This document shows positions 57,701-64,000 of a DNA stretch of 64,000 nucleotides, piece by piece; the stretch's first letter is position 1, and each line of letters starts with the position of its first letter. Under the pieces are notes generated by a model. The model worked only from the letters and a program-made list of their open reading frames with translations. It did not search any database and had not been told where the DNA came from. Source of the stretch: Ricordea florida (Eukaryota; Cnidaria; Anthozoa; Corallimorpharia; Ricordeidae); NCBI GenBank assembly GCA_949710005.1, contig OX453285.1, positions 25,780,502-25,844,501 on the forward strand, written 5' to 3'. The position numbers and the translations under genes were made by a program.

Positions 57701-60186
57701 AATGGATTCTCACCACATGTTGGCATAGCTATTCCCAGCCTGTTGGTGATACAGTGGAGCTGAAGTGGCGTCAGAGTGAACTGTCTCTCCTTTGCTAAGA
57801 TTTCATCCCCTGTAAAGAAAAACGCGCTTAATTCTTAGGATAACATTAACCCTACCACAAATAATCATAGATTAGGTAGTGTGTTTGATATAGTTGAGAG
57901 CAGCTGACACACAATACTTTTAAAAGCACAAGAGAGCATAATACTCTCTGTGTTGAGCAGGACACCTAAAAACAACAACAAAAGGCAAGGTTTGCATTCT
58001 CTTGTCTTTGCAGTCTTTGCATATTGTTTTTCATTGTTGTAAGGAGTGGTAATGATTAGAAATGGGGATATTGATGATGATAAATAGTACAATATACCTG
58101 TAGTAAACAGCTCATTTGCCAGTGTGTATGTCACTCCACAAATGTCCTGTAACATTGACCACACTTCAGTGTCAATAATTCTTTAAAAAATTCAGATTGT
58201 ATATAGTTCAGGACTCCTGAGAGCATAAATTTTTTAAAAGGTTAAAGCCAAAATAATTGAGGTATAGACTCACATATTTGTTAGTTTGTAAGAACTTTAA
58301 GACTTCCTCTGGTAAGCCATCATCAAACTTGGACAACAACAACTCAAAGTAGGATTCCAGCGCTTGCCGTCTTTTCTCCACATACTCCGGTTTAAGGGAA
58401 CCAAAGTACTTCTTTGGTGGCAGCAATGAATAATCCACGCCATAATTCTTGACAAGCTTCACAGATTAAAGAAACAAAGAAACAACTTATGTTGACCTAT
58501 GCCAAATGCAGATCACTACCTTATGCGGTGCTTTGATCAAAATATCAACCAATATATCAATCTGCTGGTGAACAGTCAACCAACACACAATCAACAATGT
58601 TAATCAACTATTATTGAGTGTTGATCTCCCAATACAGACCACTGGCTGCCAATCAACAATCAGCAAGTGATGCCAACCCATATATTGGTTGGCTAGCAGT
58701 TGACTCTTGGTCAACAGTTGATGATCAACATGTCAGTCATGCGTCAGTCAAATGTTGATCGAGTAACAACTGGCACATGGACTGATACGTTGGTCGATAT
58801 GTTCAGAGCTCGAGACTAACGGTAGCCAACTAGCCACAGGCTAGTAAGATGTCAGTTTTTGCTTGTGGGTTTTACTCTTTCAACAGCCATTTGGGCTAGT
58901 AAAAATTGTGAAGCACTCTAGAAGTGGATGGGGAAAAATTGAAGTTATTTCTTTATTAGTTTGTTAAGAATGCATAATTATGTTGTAAAGGAGAAGATGC
59001 ACAAATGACCAGTTGAGTTTTCTTCAAACCTTATCATGAAGTTCATAGAATTCTTTGTATCTCCTGGTAACAATCCATGAAAATTCTCTGATGTATACCT
59101 CAATATAATATACCTACAAGAAAGGATCAATGTTAAAAGGTGCAATATAACGACAGCAGTAATTGTGCTACTGTAGGAAAAAAACAACAGCAAAAATCCC
59201 CCAAATTAATGTAAAAAAACCGCTGAAAAGCGAAAGAAACCTGAACAATTAATGTAAGAATTAAACCTTATATCAGCTAGGTCATGTAAACTTTATTGTA
59301 GCTTTTTGTTAAGGGACGTTTTTAAGCCCCTGACATTGGTTAACGATCAAGCAGGGTTTTCAATACGAATTGTAGCAACAGGAGAATTGTGTAAAGTAAC
59401 AGGAGAATATTCTGAAAGCGCTCCATGTCTGAATTTAAAACTAGCTCAGGCCATCTACATTTGACCAGAGAATTCTTCGCAGTGGCCGGAGAATTCTCCG
59501 ATCTCCGATGCCTAATGAACTCCCTGTCAAGCTGAACAAAATTCATAAACAGACTTAACAGTAAAATACTCCGGCCTAAAATTAGGAGCAACTTCAACCC
59601 AGGCCACGTGGAGTATAAAGTCCGGAATGATTTCCGCACAGGTCGCTACTTCATTATGCATGCTGTAGCTGTATTGTCTTGGGCATAGTACGCGCAAACT
59701 TTACATATTTTGGAGGAACGAAATAGTATATCTACAGCATGCATAATGCAGTAGGGACCTCTGCGGAAATCTTACCTAAAGTCCTGTGATTGTGACAGAC
59801 ATGTTGTGATGCGACATCCTGTTTAAACGGAAACGAGAAATTGGCATCACTGCCAAAATAGGTGATATGCATTCATGCCAAAATTAAGCAACCGATTAGT
59901 AAATACACACGTCTTTCTTCGGCTTATCTCCACAATTTAAACAAGTCAATCCAAACAAATAGCATTTGTTGATTCTACGCTTGAGCAATTCTAGTTTTTT
60001 TTTTTCTACAGCGAAATAACTAAGTGATTCAATAAAGTAATGGAAATCTGACGTTTCAGTTAAGATTTTAGGAGAGCCTAGTTACACGTCATTGTCCCAG
60101 ACGATGAGAACATACCGTGCAATATTACTCACCGTGTGGTTTTCAACCAGCTCCGTAGCTGGGATCAACACTTTTCGGATCTTCAT
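45708..60186 (-). CDS. NISCH: Nischarin (PX-LRR imidazoline receptor homologue)
   Basis: Twenty exons on the minus strand: 60186-60133, 59113-59030, 58456-58274, 58146-58098, 57809-57714, 57515-57448, 56827-56738, 56408-56313, 55465-55304, 54711-54643, 54426-54297, 53843-53656, 53320-53183, 52205-52136, 51381-51254, 50823-50665, 50568-50405, 49320-49172, 48828-48564, 48297-45708. All GT-AG; phases agree throughout; 1643 residues (human 1504). Residues about 12-107 are a PX domain ([29 protein letters not shown]). About 280-420 are leucine-rich repeats ([35 protein letters not shown]). Residues 781-1643, one exon, hold two copies of a C-terminal module (VLWSGCLPY...LTRD and VLWTGCTPY...LITRD) and end in a module also seen at the human C-terminus. 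Nischarin binds integrin alpha5, PAK and phosphoinositides on endosomes. Start chosen because [18 protein letters not shown] directly precedes the PX domain. Confidence 0.93.
48933..49078. mobile_element. Foldback MITE family F, copy 2
   Basis: gccgggcaactgtgcacctacccctcccct paired with ggggaggggtaggtacacagttgcc, with aatcaatgta and tagattgat outer ends. Lies in NISCH intron 18, less than 100 bp from exon 18 (49172). Confidence 0.8.
49387..49790 (+). mobile_element. SINE with a tRNA-Thr-like head between long repeated flanks
   Basis: The tRNA-like segment 49582-49653 is preceded and followed by related sequence: cagctgtgaaatttaa is inverted as ttaaatttcacagctg after it, while ttcaaatatatggtctttcatatattcattt occurs in direct orientation on both sides (about 49492 and 49748). 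The flanking copies suggest two elements or an element that captured its own tail. NISCH intron 17. Confidence 0.6.
49582..49653 (+). other. tRNA-like SINE head (tRNA-Thr-GGU-like cloverleaf)
   Basis: 72 bases fold as a cloverleaf: acceptor GGCTTGA pairs with TTAGGCC (one or two G-U), D arm from A box TAGCTGAGTTGG, anticodon loop CCGGTAT (GGT), T arm ATGGG-TTCGAAT-CCCGT. Followed by a T-run (a Pol III terminator). Because it sits in a repeated context and has a weak anticodon stem, I regard it as a SINE promoter, not a host tRNA gene. Confidence 0.6.
50069..50199. mobile_element. Foldback MITE family F, copy 3
   Basis: gtagctgggaaactgttcacctacccgtcccctaa paired with ttaggggatgggtaggtgcacaattacccagatac; more diverged than copies 1 and 2. 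NISCH intron 17. Confidence 0.75.
50888..51156. repeat. 62-bp tandem repeat (3 copies) closed by an inverted half-copy
   Basis: gcagagatctcatgtat recurs at 50888, 50950 and 51012 (62-base period), each with acccaccacgagtccc. At about 51118-51153 the inverse (gggactcgtggtgggtatat...gagatct) closes the array. NISCH intron 15. Confidence 0.85.
51405..52125 (-). repeat. 106-bp satellite array in NISCH intron 14
   Basis: ggtactg recurs at 51464, 51570, 51676, 51782, 51888 and 51994 (exact 106-base period) and once more at 52095. It is the reverse complement of the SUCLG2 array; as NISCH is on the minus strand, both arrays are read in the same sense by their host genes. It ends about 10 bp from the exon 14 donor. 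Confidence 0.97.
52679..52935. mobile_element. Foldback MITE family B, copy 2
   Basis: Long imperfect inverted repeat: gtcagacatagttagatgct ... tggtttgaaataatgaatgt at the left, and acattcattatttcaaacca ... gcatcaaactttgtctgat at the right. Inner hairpin ctcctgtctagtgtcttc / gaagacgctagacaggag. NISCH intron 13. Confidence 0.85.
53390..53462 (-). pseudogene. Partial duplicate of NISCH exon 15 in intron 12
   Basis: Nearly the same sequence as 51318-51400, including exon 15's 3' splice site and first part (caactgacgaatttt, cgcgaacgaaactcggcat, caacaacggaatttgattc). It stops abruptly where a 106-bp-type monomer begins (aatggtcac on the minus strand), has no donor, and is followed on its other side by the same flanking sequence and a stray monomer (53480-53615). 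Confidence 0.85.
53480..53615 (-). repeat. Single 106-bp-type satellite monomer next to the exon 15 copy
   Basis: Contains accatgcagtatgcccattctttgtaaag, tactgtactgtggaactgttt and acagtgtggttctaac, as in the main array, plus part of a second unit. Confidence 0.85.
54055..54215. repeat. ATT-rich microsatellite in NISCH intron 11
   Basis: Runs of attatt, attact and attatc over about 150 bases. Confidence 0.75.
54761..54862. mobile_element. piggyBac-like MITE (family E), copy in NISCH intron 9
   Basis: 102 bp, TTAA to TTAA, CCCTTTCACTCCCAAG ends; differs from 36786-36887 at only a base or two. Confidence 0.9.
56013..56291. mobile_element. Multi-hairpin MITE family D, copy 3 (inverted)
   Basis: Reverse orientation relative to copies 1 and 2: tatctctcagttagt at the left and cttgattaataagagg at the right. 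Internal hairpins are nearly perfect here (gcgggccgtac / gtacggcccgc; gtccgtactgtaaaatacgg; cgatttatggcccgcgcgc), suggesting it is the youngest of the three. Its edge is 21 bp from the NISCH exon 8 donor. Confidence 0.88.
56480..56665. repeat. aatcaatc low-complexity tract
   Basis: Irregular repeats of tcaatcaa and aatcaatc in NISCH intron 7. Confidence 0.65.
58545..58800. repeat. Degenerate inverted repeat rich in gttgatc/gatcaac
   Basis: Many short complementary words (caaccaat, gttggttggc, gtcaacagttgat) with an outer pair atcaaccaatatatca / tacgttggtcgatat. Probably an old foldback element in NISCH intron 2. Confidence 0.45.
59624..59776. mobile_element. Foldback MITE family A, copy 3
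   Basis: 153 bp, ends ggaatgatttccgcac and gcggaaatcttacc; flanked by taaagtcc on both sides (59616-59623 and 59777-59784), a perfect 8-bp duplication. NISCH intron 1. Confidence 0.9.
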
Positions 60187-60560
60187 TGCTTCATCTGCTG
60201 TCCTTCACCAGTTACCACGATCTGCAGCTGAAAAGATTTGTCAAAAAGTCCAAGGGAGGAACATAATCGAACAACCGGTCCTGTTTTACATCTCAAAATA
60301 CAGCTGATTTACACTAGGTTCACTGCTACAACGGTTTACAAACATCAACGAACGATTGATCGCAAGGAAACAACCAGAGACGCCCGCGTAACTTCACAGA
60401 CTTTACAGCGGATATGCTTTGCGCTATTAAGAGAGGTTGTGTAAAATGATCCCTCGCATCCCTGAATTTGACTGAGGCAACTTTGAGATTGTACATGGAA
60501 AGTTCGGCTCCTACTCCGTGTACCGACACAGATGACGTAAAACAAAGACAGACAATAAAA
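60187..60560. promoter_or_regulatory. NISCH upstream region
   Basis: Sequence immediately 5' of the NISCH start codon on the minus strand. It includes at 60518-60565 a segment shared with SUCLG2 intron 1 (cagatgacgtaaaaca). No TATA box is seen at a convincing position. Confidence 0.4.
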
Positions 60561-60691
60561 AAGTTGTTCCTCGCGAAGCGAGGCCGAAGGCCGAGCGTAG
60601 CGAGGTTACTAATCGTGTCGCCTTCGGTCAGACCACGTGGCTCGCAAGCCCGAGTAAATCGAGCCGAGAGTTTTTATATATGTATATTTAG

Positions 60692-60728
60692 CAATTATTC
60701 CACGAAATCGAGTCGTATATGAGCTAAT

Positions 60729-60761
<33 letters not shown>

Positions 60762-60795
60762 AGCTCATATACGACGAGATTGAGTGGAATAATTG
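60692..60795. repeat. Palindrome (about 50-bp arms) upstream of NISCH
   Basis: Arms from caattattccac to gaggcgc and back (gcgccgag ... gtggaataattg) with a loop of a few bases; about 85-90 percent paired. Probably the left part of a larger MITE-like element reaching to about 61375, where aatcagagcgcgcgtttgctc and gcagatataataaatat look like its right end. Confidence 0.75.
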
Positions 60796-61392
60796 TTTTA
60801 TTATATCTCTAAACCCTCGCTTATGAGACACTGGAATTAGTTTGTACGACAAGAATTGACTTTGTTATTGTTTTTGAACAGAACCATGTCAGTTGTCGAG
60901 CCGACATATTGTAGAGCCGATGTGTAAAAAAGTTTGAAACACGAGTCCGGCTCGTTTTTAAACATCTCTTTAATGTACTTGTCAATTTTTTTTCGAGTTA
61001 GCAAATTAGTTTAAGAATTTTAAAGTGGAAAAAGTAGGCAGAAATAAAATAAAACTCAGTTTACGGGCTTCACAGATCTTTCAAAATGGCGGCTGTTTGT
61101 AAGAGTTTCACTTTCGTTCGTAATAAACAATTTCGCAATATAATTTGCTCACTTACCGTCGAATAATTTCATCCCATAATTATTTGCTTCGGTAGTATTT
61201 CTTCGGTGTATGATTTTTAAGCTTGACTTGAATTTCTCCCTGTCTAATTCAAGAAATCATCCCTCCATGATGGCCGTTTTCGTGCCAATGGTATATGAGC
61301 TGATATACTATGAGTAGGGAACCAATCAGAGCGCGCGTTTGCTCATATACAAGGGTTGCAGATATAATAAATATATATATATATATTTTAAA
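60796..61392. other. Likely interior of a MITE-like element, no gene
   Basis: No open frame. The right edge is marked by a (ta)n run at 61371-61388. Confidence 0.35.
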
Positions 61393-61976
61393 GGTGTCCG
61401 TTCGCAGGCGTGGTTACCAGGGCACAGTAGCGCATTTGACAAATTGCTGAATTTCCGCCATTGCGTATTCGGTGATGCCTTTTTGAAAATAATGTAAATT
61501 TTGTGGAACCGATTTCACTCGTCCTGGAAGTACATCCCAGCAAGAAGATCTCCGAGATATACAAGAAAAAGCAGCAAGACATCGTAGTCGAGTAAGTTCG
61601 AATACCGTGAAAATCAACACAAGGAAAGCACGACTCAAAGCACAGCCAGAGATACGACGGTAGGGAGAATAACAACAGACATCCCAGCAAAGACAGCAAC
61701 TGCTCGCCCCAAAAAAGGCAAACGAAACAGCAGGGAAAAGGACCAGGAATTCAACCAAGTTAATTTTGAAATTGAATGTGTTAATGATAGAAATACAGGA
61801 CATGAGTGAACGATTACATAACGAAATATACTGGCGAACTAAATTTAGCAAAACGACTTCGAAGGGAAACCGAGGAGGAACGACTTAACGATCAGAGATG
61901 TCTCTGGAAAATAATTCTATCATTCTAAAAACGGAATCGGAAGACGAGCAACATATTGCAGGAGAATGTATGAAGG
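61393..61976 (+). other. Possible relic of a transposon-encoded basic protein
   Basis: Broken frames on the plus strand show charged stretches such as LQEKAARHRSRVSSN and ELNLAKRLRRETEEERLNDQR, separated by stops and frame changes. An ATG at 61899 opens MSLENNSIILKTESEDEQHI up to a GTATTT donor-like site at 61977. I do not recognise the family. Confidence 0.2.
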
Positions 61977-63645
61977 TATTTTTCGTAATAAAACGATAGC
62001 CTTTCCATTTTGAAGAAATTCCCAACACAGAGAGTTGCAGTTGTGATAGCAATCATTTATAACTATGTAATCTGATATCATTGCAACAGTGAAAATATTG
62101 TAAATCATCTTGATCTAGCAGTTATGTTAAGCATATTCAACAGAATAGATACCCAGTGTCACTAAGTACTGTATTCTCTGATTGAAAGGTTTCAGTAATA
62201 GTGCGTGGGGACAGACAAGTTTCATAGCCTTTTTACAATGGGTCAGTTTTACCTTACAGTTCTATGAGCCCTTGATAAAATTGCTATCTAGGACCCCTGC
62301 CCTTTTCCCACAAATGAAAAGTTAATTTAAGCCCTAATTTGCAAAATTATACATAACATATTAACTTTGTTACTTACTGCTGTTCATTTTTATGATATCA
62401 AATACCAATATTTAATAACAACCACAACATACAGTTCACCTTTTACACTGGAAAAACTATAAAGAAGAAACTAAAGTATGTAATGCCAAAACTTTTATGA
62501 TCTTTCTCATATATTCATTGCAAGTGTGCTGTATATAGTAACAATTGTTTCAAGTTTCATAAATGCCCAATGCTTTCAATCATGATTTTACACACTAACT
62601 TTATGGACAAATGACTGCACTAGATTTTAAGCCTTAAAGAAGAAATGACATTCTTTAGAGCTGTTTTGATTACCACCACCTCTGATGGAAAGCCTATCAA
62701 GAAGATTTTTGTATTGCTTGTAGTAGTAGAGGAACAATACTTTTACCCAGATAAGGACATACATTCCATCCTATAACAATATACATTAAGAAAAACATAA
62801 AAACATGTAACAATAATAATAAAAGTATCAATACCAGTAATTAATAATAATAATAATAATACTGATAATAATATAATAATAGTGCTTCTCGTTACTATAT
62901 GTCATTGGTTACAGTTCAATACCTCGAGCTGCTTTGACTTTTTTTATGAAATACCATACTATTAAATCTTTCTTCTGCAGTTGTTATAATTGAAATTTTC
63001 ATATACTATTCTTTAGTTGGGTATGGATATTGTGGCTGTTTCTGTAACAGCACAATTAAACTTTCATGTGGTATATACTATTGACTGCTTGATGTTGATT
63101 TTGCATTAATTTTTTTATTGTTTTTATGATTACCTAAAAAAAGCACAGCCACATACTATACAGTAGGCACTCTCTATTACCAAACCTTTATTCAAAGTTT
63201 TTGTAGAATCCAATTATTTTACCCTCAATTTTTTTATGTAATGACATTGTATCTCTAACTTCTGTTGATATGGCATATCTTTTGAGGGAAGAGGAATTTT
63301 TCTATCTACCACTGGGAGTACCATTCCAACTGAAGAGAGTAAACAAATTGAAACGTGCACTATTCATAACGCTCTCAATTGTGGTTACCTAGGAATGAAA
63401 TAATGACTGCAATAGACAATAAAATATCTAATCAGAAGACTCTTCTTACAATGAATCTCATGCAATGATAACAAATTATTGAGCATAAACAAAAAATAAT
63501 TGGAGCATTGAACTCATCCTCGGTGTAAGAATATATTGCTTTTAAAAGTGATGTACAACAAAGCGGACAAAGCAGTAAAGACTAAGAAAATAAAACTAAA
63601 ATAAAAAAACAGGTTTTTACGCTGTGGTAAACACAAGCACTAATA
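61977..63645. other. AT-rich region, nothing recognised
   Basis: Contains an AAT microsatellite at about 62808-62885. No gene, element end or long inverted repeat seen. Confidence 0.5.
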
Positions 63646-63949
63646 TCAGTTCTTCAAGATTTCACTTGCAAAAGATTTACAATAATTTTCAATTTGTTTT
63701 AAGTGAATATTATTGTCATACTTCATAAACTCTGTATTCCGTGTAAGGATAACAGATAATGTTACTTCTATTCCTTCTGGTGCAATCTCAGTGGCAGTGA
63801 AAGAGCTAAATGAAGTTAACTTTTTAAGCACTGTGTTGAGCGGTATACTGATCATGTCATTTGCACAGGGTGTCAATAATTGTGTACCAAACAAAGCATA
63901 ACGAATATAGTAATGGGGATTAGGATAATAGCTAAAGGCATTGTGACTT
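63646..63949 (-). CDS. Possible terminal exon of an unrecognised gene
   Basis: On the minus strand about 101 residues stay open to a TGA at 63646-63648 after a plausible acceptor (tttttgaag at 63950). The peptide is of mixed, protein-like composition (SYYPNPHYYIRYALFG, EIAPEGIEVTLSVILTRN, IENYCKSFASEILKN) and does not overlap a repeat. The upstream part would lie beyond the window. I do not recognise the family; chance coding cannot be excluded. Confidence 0.35.
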
Positions 63950-64000
63950 CTTCAAAAACTAGCTTCGCGAGGTTTTGCGGGAGTCGTATTTCTAGTTACT

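Noticed and set aside
61414..61851. 145-residue minus-strand open frame rich in Cys and Leu
   Set aside because: No homology noticed, no splice or start context; opposite-strand relic-like charged frames explain the composition.

Overview
Kind of organism. This is an animal nuclear genome window, AT-rich, with intron-dense genes (about 0.1-1.5 kb introns, GT-AG plus one GC-AG), many foldback/MITE elements, tRNA-derived SINEs and one LTR retrotransposon. The repeat style (several families present 2-4 times inside 64 kb) and gene content suggest a cnidarian, most likely an anthozoan such as a stony coral. That is inference; no rRNA or mitochondrial marker is present.

Layout. 23-6537 (+): 3' eight exons of PSMD6/RPN7, a 26S proteasome lid subunit, cut by the window start. 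7560-12365: a complete ISL2EU-type DNA transposon with an intact THAP+DDE transposase (-) and a SAP/SWIM/YqaJ-nuclease partner (+) broken by two nonsense codons. 12808-16539 (-): TMEM243, four exons, head-to-head with 16918-30526 (+): SUCLG2, eleven exons, whose intron 2 holds a young BEL/Pao retrotransposon nested in an older element with inverted ends. 33743-40929 (+): 5-aminolevulinate synthase (ALAS), nine exons, with a TATA box, an initiator and a candidate iron-responsive element at the predicted cap site. 43322-43790 (-): CHAT-domain pseudogene. 45708-60186 (-): nischarin (NISCH), twenty exons. 60187-63645: promoter-proximal palindromes and unresolved sequence. 63646-63949 (-): a possible terminal exon of an unrecognised gene.

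How the genes relate. SUCLG2 makes or uses succinyl-CoA in the mitochondrial matrix, and ALAS condenses succinyl-CoA with glycine to start haem synthesis, so two adjacent same-strand genes sit on consecutive steps. PSMD6, SUCLG2, ALAS1 and NISCH all lie on human 3p14-p21, so the block looks like ancient animal linkage.

Most interesting points: (1) the cap-proximal IRE-like hairpin in ALAS; (2) seven mobile insertions starting within about 35 bp downstream of 5' splice sites in four genes; (3) an exact 106-bp satellite in introns of SUCLG2 and NISCH, in the same orientation relative to transcription, with a NISCH exon fragment fused to a stray monomer; (4) the ISL2EU element with one intact and one dead gene; (5) perfect 39-bp and 66-bp inverted repeats.
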